Source of the DNA: a virus | Virus record (IMG/VR): IMGVR_UViG_3300015245_000002 | Location: 19,745-83,744 of that record | Strand: one strand, 5' to 3' | DNA length: 64,000 nt | The notes under the pieces: model-generated | Told to the model about the DNA's origin: nothing | The model's input: only the letters and a program-made list of their open reading frames with translations | Database searches by the model: none | Translations under genes and position numbers: made by a program | Part shown: piece after piece, positions 15,181-23,068 of the stretch | Numbering within the stretch: the stretch's first letter is position 1 | How the letters are laid out: every line of letters begins with the position of its first letter

Positions 15181-15773
15181 TCCTCGTCGAGAAGTATCAC
15201 GTCATCGCCGAGATCTGGCGGTGGCTGATCGGCGCCGACCCGGCGGAGATCCGCGCCATCCCGGAGGTCGATGCGGTCGCGGATCTACCCGAGTGGGTGC
15301 CACAGGGGGCGCGGTGGCTGGTGGGGTTCTCGATGAACTCGGTGGCGTCGACTCCGAGGCGAACACTATCTGCCGGACGACGGATGCTGCGAGCCGCAAA
15401 CCGTCAGTTCGAGGGATGGACGCCGAGCCTGCGAGACCGCGTCTCCCAACAGGTCACAGCGATTCGGCATTGGCGCATCGTCGAAGGCGACTACACCGCA
15501 GCGCCAGATATCGAGGCCACGCAGTACATTGACCCTCCGTACCAAGGACGGCCAGGTTCTCACTACACGCATGGCAGCAGAAAAATCGACTACCCTGCTC
15601 TCGCGCGCTGGTGCCGCGCGCGCCGCGGCCAGACCATCGTCTGCGAGTCAGCCACAGCCGACTGGCTCCCGTTCGTGCCGTTCGGCTCCGTGCGTGGCAT
15701 GTCCGGCGCCGCGTCCCGCGAAGCGATCTGGTGGTCGGACTCGGCGAAGCAACAAGAGCTGATGCCGTGGTGA
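15177..15773 (+). CDS. DNA adenine methylase, C-terminal part (D12 class)
   Basis: A 198-residue frame with GTG start in a GTGA overlap. It contains the catalytic motif IDPPY (in QYIDPPYQGRPG) and the D12-class ending REAIWWSD. The frame is open upstream of the GTG through EPFAGAAGY, the AdoMet-binding motif, so the true N-terminus is encoded in the preceding, frameshifted ORF. As a stand-alone protein it would lack AdoMet binding and probably be inactive. Either a decayed gene or a sequence error. Confidence 0.7.
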   Translation: MILVEKYHVIAEIWRWLIGADPAEIRAIPEVDAVADLPEWVPQGARWLVGFSMNSVASTPRRTLSAGRRMLRAANRQFEGWTPSLRDRVSQQVTAIRHWRIVEGDYTAAPDIEATQYIDPPYQGRPGSHYTHGSRKIDYPALARWCRARRGQTIVCESATADWLPFVPFGSVRGMSGAASREAIWWSDSAKQQELMPW

Positions 15774-15979
15774 CCTCCGACCTCTGCTCCAATTGCCACC
15801 GCCCCGCGATCGCACTCGCCATCCTCACCCACCACACCGGTCCGTATCAGCTCTGCGCGAGCTGCTACGGGCATGACGGCGAGCGGCGCGCGCCCGCGCC
15901 GGCCTGGTCCACTGCACCGGCGCCAGCACCGAAGACATCCACCCCGCGCCATATCACTCGAGAAATGGACCTCAAATGA
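15770..15979 (+). CDS. Small zinc-ribbon protein
   Basis: A 69-residue protein with LCSNCHRPAIAL and LCASCYGHDGERR, a C-x2-C...C-x2-C zinc ribbon, then an Ala/Pro-rich linker. GTG start in a GTGA overlap. Unknown function. Confidence 0.65.
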   Translation: MTSDLCSNCHRPAIALAILTHHTGPYQLCASCYGHDGERRAPAPAWSTAPAPAPKTSTPRHITREMDLK

Positions 15980-16266
15980 CCGCCATCATCCTTCCGCGCC
16001 AGTACGGCGTAAAGCTCGTGTGCAATGGCTGCGGCGCGACCCAGCGAACCGCCATGTGCGGGATCCGCGCGAGCCGCAAATGGTTCGCTACCCATGGTTG
16101 GGGCCGCGGATCGTACCGCGGATCGCGCTACCGGACACCTACGACGTCGTATGACCTATGTCCGGTCTGCCTCGCCGTGGACCACACAGCCAAGGCAGCG
16201 CGCGGTGCCAGGCGCGCCGCGCAGATCACGGCCCGCGACGCGAAGAGGAAGCAACGCGCGGCGTGA
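15976..16266 (+). CDS. Small zinc-ribbon protein
   Basis: A 96-residue protein. VCNGCGATQR and LCPVCLAVDH form a C-x2-C pair set around a basic, aromatic middle; the C-terminus is a very basic helix. Likely nucleic-acid binding. Overlaps the helicase start (GTGA). Confidence 0.65.
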   Translation: MTAIILPRQYGVKLVCNGCGATQRTAMCGIRASRKWFATHGWGRGSYRGSRYRTPTTSYDLCPVCLAVDHTAKAARGARRAAQITARDAKRKQRAA

Positions 16267-17600
16267 CCGCGCTTCGTCCATATCAGGAGCGCGCGATCGA
16301 AGCGCTCCGCCGCAGTTACACCAGCGGACGCCGCGCACCTTGCCTCGTTCTTCCCACCGGATCAGGGAAAACGGTCATCGCGGCCACGATCATATCCGGC
16401 GCTCAGGCGCGCGGAAACAGGGCACTATTCGTCGCGCCGCGTCGCGAGCTCATTCAACAGACCGTCCGCAAACTAGCCGACGCAGGGATCTGGGATGTGC
16501 GGGTAATCCAGGCGTCGAACGACACCGGTCGGCCCGACGCCCCGGTGATCGTTGGCTCGATTCAGACCCTGACCATGGCGCGCTGGCTCGGCCAACTCCC
16601 ACCGGCCGAGCTCGTGATCCCGGACGAATGCCATCATCTAGTCTCCGATCACTGGAGTAAACTGGCCGCCGCTTATCCACAGGCGCGCTGGCTCGGGCTC
16701 ACCGCGACACCAGAGCGCAGCGATGGCCGGCCGCTGGGCGATGTCTTCGACGATCTGATCGTCGGCGCTTCGGTTCGCGAGCTCATGGAACTCGGCTACC
16801 TCGTCCCATGCCGCGTCTTCGCGCCGCCAGAGGCGCTCGAAACCGCACAGCTCGCAACCGATCCGGTCGCGGCATATATGACTTATGGCGAAGGCGGCAG
16901 AGCCATCGTGTTCTGCGTCACCGTGGATCACGCGACCCAGGTCACCGCCGCGTTCATCGCCGCAGACATTCCGGCCGGCCTGGTCACCGGATCCTGCGCA
17001 GTTGCAGATCGCTCCAGTGTTCTGCAGCGCTTCTCCGCTGGCGAACTCCGGGTCTGCGTCAACGTCAACGTGTTGACCGAAGGCTTCGACGATCCGCCGG
17101 TGTCGTGCTGCATCCTGGCCCGCAAACCACAACACGCTGGCACGTTTTTGCAGATGGTCGGCCGCGTACTGCGCCCCGCGCCGGGCAAATCCAGAGCAAC
17201 CGTCGTAGATCTCTGCGGCTCGGTACACGAACATGGTCCTCCTGACCTGGAACGCGAATACAGCCTTGACGGCAAGGCGATCAGCGGCGTCGGGCGCATT
17301 CCGATACGGCAGTGTCCGAGCTGTGGATGTGTGTTTCGCGCCGGACCGCAGGCATGTCCGGAATGCGGAACACAACTGCCCGCGCATGTCGTAGAGTCGC
17401 CACGATCGGTCGGTGTCGGGCTCGTCGATATCGCCACGTTGCCCCGCGCGCTAAAACGCGTCTATACCTTGTCAATCACGGCGAAATTCCCCGGTAGGTG
17501 CCATAAGTGCACCGGATCTATCGATCCTGGTCAGCAAATCTATTGGGCCAAAGGCGAGAAACCACGACACGTCGAGTGCCGTAACGCGGAGGCTGTATGA
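16263..17600 (+). CDS. Superfamily 2 DNA helicase
   Basis: A 445-residue protein. Walker A PTGSGKT (31-37), DECHH box (121-125), TATPER motif (147-152), and a C-terminal RecA-like domain with VNVLTEGFDDP and QMVGRVLRP (motif VI). Then a zinc ribbon (CPSCGCVF...CPECG) and a second Cys/His unit near the end (CHKCTGS...HVEC), like those in nick-binding proteins. Resembles the SSL2/RadD-type helicases phages use in replication and repair. Start at GTG 16263 (GTGA); the longer frame is rejected. Confidence 0.85.
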   Translation: MTALRPYQERAIEALRRSYTSGRRAPCLVLPTGSGKTVIAATIISGAQARGNRALFVAPRRELIQQTVRKLADAGIWDVRVIQASNDTGRPDAPVIVGSIQTLTMARWLGQLPPAELVIPDECHHLVSDHWSKLAAAYPQARWLGLTATPERSDGRPLGDVFDDLIVGASVRELMELGYLVPCRVFAPPEALETAQLATDPVAAYMTYGEGGRAIVFCVTVDHATQVTAAFIAADIPAGLVTGSCAVADRSSVLQRFSAGELRVCVNVNVLTEGFDDPPVSCCILARKPQHAGTFLQMVGRVLRPAPGKSRATVVDLCGSVHEHGPPDLEREYSLDGKAISGVGRIPIRQCPSCGCVFRAGPQACPECGTQLPAHVVESPRSVGVGLVDIATLPRALKRVYTLSITAKFPGRCHKCTGSIDPGQQIYWAKGEKPRHVECRNAEAV

Positions 17601-17950
17601 GCCGCTCTCAGCAAGAAACGTTGATCATGGATCAGATCCGGCTCGCCCTGGGCCGAGATCCCGGTGTGCTGTTGTTCCGGAACAACATCGGTTCAGCGCA
17701 GATGCACGGTGGGTTCCGCGTCACTTTTGGTGTCGGCGGCCCTGGCGGAGCGGATTTACTGGGCATTCTCGACGCGCGCCCGCTGGCCATCGAGGTAAAA
17801 TCCGCCACCGGGCGGCAGTCACCGGAGCAGCGGCGTTTTCAGGTCCTGTGGGAAGCGCGCGGTGGGATCTATCTGATGCCGCGCAACGTCGACGAAGCGG
17901 TTGCTCAGGTATCCGATGCACGGTCCGCGTCTCGCGCCGGCGGCCAGTAA
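17597..17950 (+). CDS. VRR-NUC domain nuclease
   Basis: A 117-residue protein. The VRR-NUC/PD-(D/E)XK motifs are GGADLLGIL and LAIEVKSATGRQSPEQRRFQ. Typical single-domain phage VRR-NUC length. Such nucleases are thought to resolve branched DNA and usually sit next to a helicase and primase, as here. ATGA start; its TAA shares a base with the primase ATG. Confidence 0.85.
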   Translation: MSRSQQETLIMDQIRLALGRDPGVLLFRNNIGSAQMHGGFRVTFGVGGPGGADLLGILDARPLAIEVKSATGRQSPEQRRFQVLWEARGGIYLMPRNVDEAVAQVSDARSASRAGGQ

Positions 17951-20016
17951 TGGTCACGATCAGTCGCTTCGTCGGGCTGCTGAAGACGGACGCCGAGGCC
18001 ATTCAGATCGATCTGGATCAATGGCTGGACTCGCTCGCGCTCGAGCCCAGCGAGGACTACTCGGGGCAGTTCTACCATCCCGGTTGGAGCCCGGTGCTCT
18101 ACGACCCGCCGAAACGGGCCGCATCGAACGTGCGCCATGTCTATGCGCTCGTACTTGATCACGATGACGGCGCGACATGGAATTCCCTCGCGACGCTCTG
18201 GCAGCAAAGTGCCGGCGTTATCTACACGACGAAGTCTCACACCGCCGATAAGCCTAGATACCGAGTTATCCTTGCGCTGTCGAGACCTGTGTCCCCACTT
18301 GAGTACGCCAAGATTTGGCGCTGGGGGGCGGATCGCAGCGCCGCCGCGAGTTGCCCCGTGGACGAGCAGTGCAAGGACGTGTCCCGGTTCTGGTATGACC
18401 CCACCACGCCGCCAGGTGGCTGGCGCGCGCAGCGCCTGAGCGGATCCGCGACCGATCCGGACGTTATCCTCGCCGCCGCACCTGCGCCGCCGCAACTTCG
18501 CGTCGTCAGGACTCAGGCCACACCGACACCCGATGACAAGATCCGTCGAGCTCGTGCCTATCTCGCCAAGATCCCCGGCGGAGTCAGTGGTTCATCTGGT
18601 CACACCGCCACGTTCAACGCCGTGGCGGCGGTCCTTCTCGGGTTTGACCTCTCAGAACCAGACGCGCTGCGCTTGATTACCGAGGACTATAATCCGCGCT
18701 GCGATCCACCATGGTCAGAGAAAGATTTACAACACAAGATTTCATCTGCAGCTCAGCGCTGCAAGCGCGAGCGTGGTTATCTGCTCACCGACAGGAGCCG
18801 GGTATCAGACACCAGATCTGCCGCGGCTCAGGCCCCGCAGCCCGCCGAAGATCTGGACGTTGACTGGGCATCAAAACTTCTGGTCTCGGACAAAAATAAG
18901 ACACGCAAGGCATATTACAACACCGCATTATTCGTCAGGCATCACCCAGAGTTCCGCGGCAGATGGTCCATGGATCTAATGACGAGACTGCCCTGGTTCG
19001 ATGACACTGTCATGGATCCGTCGATGGTGCACCATATCCGCGGTCAGGCCGACTGCAGGCTCGGCTACACGCCACCGGCAACCGACGTCGAGGCTGCGAT
19101 CGTATCTGCGGCAATGGATCGCCAGTTTCACCCGATCCGGCAATACCTGCGCTCATTGGACTGGGATGGTGAGCCGCGACTGTCAGCCATGGCACGCGAT
19201 TACTTCGATAGCGATGATGCACTCCACTCCACCATGCTCCGTATGTTCATGATCGGGGCTGCGGCCCGGGCCCTGTGGCCCGGCTGTAAGCATGACACCG
19301 CATTGATGCTGGTCGGCGCTCAGGGCACCCGGAAATCTACGTTTTTCAAGATTCTGGGTGGGTCATGGCACAGTGATACCTATCTAGATCTGGGGAATCA
19401 TCGAGACGCGACCATGCAGCTTCATGGCGCATGGATCTATGAACTGTCTGAGCTCGAAAACGTACTGGCCGGCAAGGCCGAGTCCCGGATGAAGGCCTGG
19501 ACCTCCTCGACTCACGACAATGTCAGACTGCCGTATATGAAGACTACCTCGCAGCTCGCACGCGGCACCGTACTCGCCGGTACCACGAACCGAACCCGGT
19601 TCCTGACCGACGAGACCGGATCGCGACGAAGTTGGATCATCCCGGTTACGGGGATGATCCCGTTTCAACTGCTCGAGTCCTGTCGCGATCAGTTGTGGGC
19701 CGAGGCGTGCGCGGCGGCAGAAGCAGGCGAGCCATGGTGGCTGGACGGATCCGACGACCGCGCGCGCGAGGACCGGAATCAGGCCTATATTGACGAAGAT
19801 TCATGGGAAGAGATTATCGCCCTCTGGACCGTTGGGCGTGAGATCACTTCAATGTCTGAAACACTTTCAGAGGCACTAAAGCTTGATGTAGGTAAACATG
19901 ATAGATCATCGCAGATGAGAGTGGCGAAAGCGCTCAGGAGGTTGGACTGGGTCAGGCGTCGGCGCGGGGGCATTTGGGTGTACGAAAGGACCATTGCCAG
20001 TAACGTGCCATCATGA
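17950..20016 (+). CDS. VapE/D5-like primase-helicase
   Basis: A 688-residue protein. The N-terminal 200 residues fit a primase-like domain (HVYALVLDHDDGATWNS, YTTKSHTADKPRYRVILALS). The C-terminal half is the VirE/VapE ATPase with Walker A GAQGTRKST (near 456-464), ELSELENVLAG and a GTTNRTRFLTDETGSRRSWI block. It would unwind and prime phage replication and is followed directly by the candidate origin. The start ATG shares a base with the upstream stop. Last gene of the long rightward operon. Confidence 0.85.
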   Translation: MVTISRFVGLLKTDAEAIQIDLDQWLDSLALEPSEDYSGQFYHPGWSPVLYDPPKRAASNVRHVYALVLDHDDGATWNSLATLWQQSAGVIYTTKSHTADKPRYRVILALSRPVSPLEYAKIWRWGADRSAAASCPVDEQCKDVSRFWYDPTTPPGGWRAQRLSGSATDPDVILAAAPAPPQLRVVRTQATPTPDDKIRRARAYLAKIPGGVSGSSGHTATFNAVAAVLLGFDLSEPDALRLITEDYNPRCDPPWSEKDLQHKISSAAQRCKRERGYLLTDRSRVSDTRSAAAQAPQPAEDLDVDWASKLLVSDKNKTRKAYYNTALFVRHHPEFRGRWSMDLMTRLPWFDDTVMDPSMVHHIRGQADCRLGYTPPATDVEAAIVSAAMDRQFHPIRQYLRSLDWDGEPRLSAMARDYFDSDDALHSTMLRMFMIGAAARALWPGCKHDTALMLVGAQGTRKSTFFKILGGSWHSDTYLDLGNHRDATMQLHGAWIYELSELENVLAGKAESRMKAWTSSTHDNVRLPYMKTTSQLARGTVLAGTTNRTRFLTDETGSRRSWIIPVTGMIPFQLLESCRDQLWAEACAAAEAGEPWWLDGSDDRAREDRNQAYIDEDSWEEIIALWTVGREITSMSETLSEALKLDVGKHDRSSQMRVAKALRRLDWVRRRRGGIWVYERTIASNVPS

Positions 20017-20040
20017 TTGGTAAGACCAATTCACTATATC

Positions 20041-20070
20041 GATCCAACCTAACGCCTAAAAGGTTGGATC
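20041..20070. repeat. Inverted repeat, origin-type iteron pair 1
   Basis: Perfect 10-base arms (GATCCAACCT and its complement) around a 10-base spacer. The same core recurs in the longer repeat at 20136-20246. Confidence 0.7.
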
Positions 20071-20135
20071 AATTGGCTGTTGGGCATGAGGTTGGGCAGG
20101 TCTTCAAGTGCTAATTATGACTAGTCTTTCCGACC

Positions 20136-20246
20136 CTGATCCAACCTTACCAACCTATATATATATATATATAATAAATATATATAATAGGGGTAGGGGG
20201 TAGAACTCGCGGCCGGGTTGTCAGTAGGTTGGTAAGGTTGGATCAG
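20136..20246. repeat. Candidate replication origin: 22-base inverted repeat flanking an AT tract
   Basis: Arms at 20136-20157 and 20225-20246 are perfectly complementary over 22 bases (core GATCCAACCTTACCAACC). The 67-base loop contains about 30 bases of pure A/T (TATATATA...AATAAATA) and then a G-rich stretch. The placement after the primase-helicase, the repeated GGTTGGATC core and an AT tract in a GC-rich genome suggest initiator sites beside an unwinding element. The whole gap 20017-20376 has no convincing ORF. Confidence 0.6.
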
Positions 20247-20376
20247 CAACCAAAACATGAACTAAATCATTAACTTAACATGTGGCCAACGTTGGGCGAA
20301 GGTTAGATCGGTTGGTCATGCGTACTAAAACCTACTAGTAGCATTTCACAGTACCGCAAATGAAGGTGACTCACCA

Positions 20377-21036
20377 ATGAACGACAGCGAATCCAACGAC
20401 CAGGACTCGGACCCCGCCGAAAAGGCTTCTGGCTTGCCCGTGGCGCAATTGGAGTTGGACGACCGGCCGCAGGGTTATCCGGCTCCGCGCGAGCTCCTGG
20501 AGCATTTGGTGAAGGAGCCACCGCATCCTGTCACGCACCCCAATAGTGCGCTGATGTGGTCAAATAGGCTACGAGAGCTAGTAGCAGATATGCGTACAAA
20601 TTACGACATGTCACCATCGGAACCAGCCGCACCTTGCACGCTGGACGATCTGCTCGATGCGCAGCAGGCGTTAGGCGTACTCCGAACGGAAGCGCTTGGC
20701 GCTCGCAACGCGCTGGCGCGCGAGCTCGAGCGAATCGACGGAGAGCACTCGTCGAGCCTGACGGATTGCGCGGAGCGAGCCGCGAAGCTGCTGGCCGACG
20801 GCCCGGTGGGCATCGTAAGGCGCTGCGAGACCCTTGGCACCATCCTAGGCGAGATGGTTCGACAGGCCGAGCGCCACGACCTAGGCAACCTGGACGACGA
20901 ATTTGAGCGCGTTGTTTCGACGGCCAGGGAAGCCCTGGCGGCGTCGACGTCTCCGACGCCACGACCGGCCGCATCCGCGAGCTCGAGCACGCACTCGCCG
21001 CGGTGGAGTTCATCGTGGAGTTGCTTACCGAGATGA
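20377..21036 (+). CDS. Hypothetical helical protein, possible -1 frameshift near 20940
   Basis: A 219-residue protein with ribosome site GAAGGTGA. Residues 1-190 read as a normal acidic helical protein. The last 30 residues (Ser/Thr/Pro/Trp noise) look out of frame, while the -1 frame there reads GRIRELEHALAAVEFIVELL. Either the annotated stop is genuine and coupled by ATGA to the next ORF, or one base is missing around 20935-20945. Confidence 0.55.
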   Translation: MNDSESNDQDSDPAEKASGLPVAQLELDDRPQGYPAPRELLEHLVKEPPHPVTHPNSALMWSNRLRELVADMRTNYDMSPSEPAAPCTLDDLLDAQQALGVLRTEALGARNALARELERIDGEHSSSLTDCAERAAKLLADGPVGIVRRCETLGTILGEMVRQAERHDLGNLDDEFERVVSTAREALAASTSPTPRPAASASSSTHSPRWSSSWSCLPR

Positions 21037-21197
21037 GCCCGGGTGACACGCCACGGAAGGGACGGAACTCGTCGACAGTCTCGACGGCCCCGACCCGGGA
21101 AGCCGTCGATGCCGTCGGTGACGCCCAGTGTGTCTACGCCACCAAACCGGACGGATACACTATCGCGCACGCGCACCGCGTCTGCGGTGCGCGATAG
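21033..21197 (+). CDS. Small ORF, possibly the 3' part of the upstream gene
   Basis: A 54-residue frame from ATG 21033 in an ATGA overlap. It continues the -1 frame described for the gene at 20377-21036. Hydrophilic, no motif. If the upstream gene is frameshifted, this is its C-terminus. Confidence 0.45.
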   Translation: MSPGDTPRKGRNSSTVSTAPTREAVDAVGDAQCVYATKPDGYTIAHAHRVCGAR

Positions 21198-21387
21198 AAA
21201 GCCGCGCACCACCCGCGAGATCGCGCTCGCCGCCAAGGCCATACATCTCTGGGTGAACGAGGGCAGCGTCCCGGCGGCAGTCGCCCGAATGGGCACCATG
21301 GATCCGCCGCTGCAACTCGTTCAACAGGGCGAGAACGATCGGGGGCACCCGCTGTATATCCTAGCTCCGACGGAGACGTCACTATGA
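21187..21387 (+). CDS. Small hypothetical protein
   Basis: A 66-residue protein from GTG 21187, overlapping the previous gene by 11 bases. Contains a helix (TTREIALAAKAIHLWVNEGS) and a strand-rich end. A 19-codon ATGA-linked frame (21384-21443) follows but is too short to support. Unknown function. Confidence 0.5.
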   Translation: MRDRKPRTTREIALAAKAIHLWVNEGSVPAAVARMGTMDPPLQLVQQGENDRGHPLYILAPTETSL

Positions 21388-21468
21388 ACACACGAATCCC
21401 GGGCCGCCTCGGCGCGGATCGACGAGAGCAACAGAGGAGGTAAGCCGAGGCCGATGTCCGGAATGGCG

Positions 21469-21492
21469 AAGCCGCCCTGGCAGGGGCGGCTT
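21469..21492 (+). terminator. Hairpin downstream of the rightward genes
   Basis: AAGCCGCC and GGCGGCTT form a perfect 8-base stem with an 8-base loop, followed by TTCTT-like sequence without a full U tract. Could be a terminator or RNA element. Confidence 0.4.
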
Positions 21493-21512
21493 CTTGATCG
21501 ACACCGAGGGGT

Positions 21513-21547
21513 TAGCCTCAGAGGGACCGTCAGTACCCTTGAGGCTA
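21513..21547. other. Second hairpin in the gene-free stretch
   Basis: TAGCCTCA-G-AGGG pairs with CCCT-TGAGGCTA: 12 base pairs with one bulged G and a 10-base loop. The stretch 21444-21708 carries this, the flanking hairpins and a weak ORF (21454-21616) that I do not accept as a gene. Confidence 0.4.
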
Positions 21548-21617
21548 GCGCGTTGCCGCTCCTCGGTCAACTACAGTGGCACGAAGAGGTAACTGGACAA
21601 ATGCGCGTCAAATAGCT

Positions 21618-21661
21618 GAAAGCAGAGCGGGCTCCGATTCGTCGGGGCCCTCTCTGCTTTC
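21618..21661. terminator. Bidirectional terminator between convergent operons
   Basis: A long imperfect hairpin, GAAAGCAGAG...CTCTGCTTTC with inner GGGC/GCCC pairs. The A run on one side and T run on the other give a U tract on either transcript. It lies between rightward genes ending near 21387 and leftward genes ending at 21709. Confidence 0.65.
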
Positions 21662-21708
21662 GGTCGGCGCGATCCCGGGGTGGTCGGCGATCACGCCATG
21701 GCTTCGGC

Positions 21709-22005
21709 TCAGCGCGAGCGCTTGCCGCCGCGAGCCGCCGCGAGCTGCGCCGTCAACTCCTCGTCCCGCTCCAGCACGCCCTGTGCGCGCTCGGAGGTCT
21801 TGGAGACGAGCGTGTACAGCCGCTTCAGGGTCCGCTTGTGCTTCCCCGTCGGGGTCACGGGCAGGTTCGTTACCGCTTCGTCGGCGGTGACCGCAAGGGC
21901 CTCGATCTCGACGAGGCCATCGTAGACCAGCGAGATCGTCGTCAGGATCTCGGGGTCCAGGTTGTGGGGTGGCACGTGGTACACCGTACGAATATATTCG
22001 CGCAA
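21709..22005 (-). CDS. Hypothetical helical protein
   Basis: A 98-residue frame; the first codon is TTG 22005 without a clear ribosome site, so the start is uncertain. Residues 60-95 are a basic coiled-coil-like helix (RTLKRLYTLVSKTSERAQGV). Last gene of a leftward accessory operon. Function unknown. Confidence 0.55.
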   Translation of the reverse strand: MREYIRTVYHVPPHNLDPEILTTISLVYDGLVEIEALAVTADEAVTNLPVTPTGKHKRTLKRLYTLVSKTSERAQGVLERDEELTAQLAAARGGKRSR

Positions 22006-22026
22006 CGGGGAGGGGGTCGGCGCGGT

Positions 22027-22353
22027 TCAGATCCGCAGCACGGCCTTCGGCCGGACACGCCATTCGCCATCCGGCAGTTGATCGAAATCTCCGCTGAGGT
22101 ATCCGAGATCCACATCGACTGCATCGACGCGAGTCACATGCCACGTACTATCGCGCTCGTCGAGCACGCGACACATGTCGCCGACCCGCCACCCGCCAAC
22201 GGGATGCGCCCTGATGTCGCCGAGCCCAACGGTCATGCTCGTCATCGCGAGATCGAATAGCTCGGCGGTAAGATCGCCGGTGATCCTGGCATCGAACCAG
22301 TGAGCGCCCTCGCGGAGCCGTACCTGTACTACCTGTCCAATTTCGTAGCTCAT
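22027..22353 (-). CDS. Small beta-rich protein
   Basis: A 108-residue protein with a good GGAAGG ribosome site. Two similar SH3-like halves: YEIGQVVQVRLREGAHWFDA and GWRVGDMCRVLDERDSTWHV. The same kind of unit begins the proteins at 25315 and 27136. Possibly binds nucleic acid or peptide. Unknown function. Confidence 0.65.
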   Translation of the reverse strand: MSYEIGQVVQVRLREGAHWFDARITGDLTAELFDLAMTSMTVGLGDIRAHPVGGWRVGDMCRVLDERDSTWHVTRVDAVDVDLGYLSGDFDQLPDGEWRVRPKAVLRI

Positions 22354-22440
22354 AATTTTACCTTCCCGCCGCTCCCGCGGCGATTCAAAAACAGATGACG
22401 ACAGGAATCTGTGAAACGGGGTCCTGTCGTCGGATACGGA

Positions 22441-22683
22441 TCAGATCCGCGCGACCTTGGCGCCGAGAACCATCAGTTGGTGGGCCTCTTCCGAGGTCAG
22501 CCAGCGCTCCTCGGTGTAGGGCGAGATCCGCGCTGCGTTCCAACGCTCGGCTGCATCGAGCTTTGCCTCGATGGCCTCTGACTCGACGTAGTACGGCCCC
22601 CATCCGACTAGACCGCCCATCCAATGCTGCTCCGGCGAGGTCCGTATGGCGAGATGCCAGACCGTGACGAGATACTTATTCAC
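22441..22683 (-). CDS. Hypothetical protein
   Basis: An 80-residue protein starting at GTG 22683 (GTGA). Trp- and Tyr-rich N-terminal half (HWMGGLVGWGPYYVESEA) then amphipathic helix. No family recognised. Confidence 0.6.
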   Translation of the reverse strand: MNKYLVTVWHLAIRTSPEQHWMGGLVGWGPYYVESEAIEAKLDAAERWNAARISPYTEERWLTSEEAHQLMVLGAKVARI

Positions 22684-22943
22684 GTGATCCCTCCGATCAC
22701 GGCCGAGCACTTAGGCTCGGTCCGGTCAGTGACATCGGCCCAGTCGGCCATCTCCACCGTGCCATAGATGTAATTGTTGGCTCCCGGCGTGGAGGTGTGA
22801 ATCCGGCTGTCCAGGGCGACGACGCGATAGACCTCGCCGTCGTTCCCCGCAACGAAGTCCCCTACGTCGGGGAACCCGTTTCCCCGCTCGTGGATGGTTG
22901 AACTGACTGCGCTGAGTGCTTCATATCCGTCCGTGATCGTCAT
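22680..22943 (-). CDS. Hypothetical protein expressed from a leaderless promoter
   Basis: An 87-residue protein. ATG 22943 is preferred over an upstream ATG because promoter hexamers end six bases before it; the longer frame would run through the promoter. Contains VGDFVAGNDGEVYRVVALDS, a beta-rich SH3-like segment. Function unknown; likely regulated through the palindrome in its promoter. Confidence 0.65.
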   Translation of the reverse strand: MTITDGYEALSAVSSTIHERGNGFPDVGDFVAGNDGEVYRVVALDSRIHTSTPGANNYIYGTVEMADWADVTDRTEPKCSAVIGGIT

Positions 22944-22949
22944 GTTGTT

Positions 22950-22978
22950 ACTGTACGTACAGAAGTGCCCGGTGTCAA
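22950..22978 (-). promoter_or_regulatory. Leaderless promoter with CTGTACGTACAG operator
   Basis: TTGACA (22973-22978), 17 bases, TACAGT (22950-22955), six bases to ATG. The perfect palindrome CTGTACGTACAG covers the -10. A near-identical copy lies at 28830-28858. Confidence 0.75.
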
Positions 22979-23068
22979 GCCCGATCTCTCCCCACGAGTG
23001 ACGCCGTGTGCACCGCCGGCGGAGGAGAGGATCCGCGGGGCACGGCGTCACGCCTAGGGAGGGATCGG

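Noticed and set aside
20155-20190. AT tract read as a promoter cluster
   Set aside because: Pure TA repeats make -10 matches by chance; the flanking long inverted repeats and the lack of a downstream start nearby favour an origin or structural role.
21454-21616. 53-codon ORF after the 21387 gene
   Set aside because: It runs through two hairpins, lacks coding character and ends just before the terminator.
22950-22978. LexA (SOS) box resemblance of CTGTACGTACAG
   Set aside because: The E. coli LexA box is CTGT-N8-ACAG; here the spacer is N4, so the match is superficial. The regulator is left unnamed.
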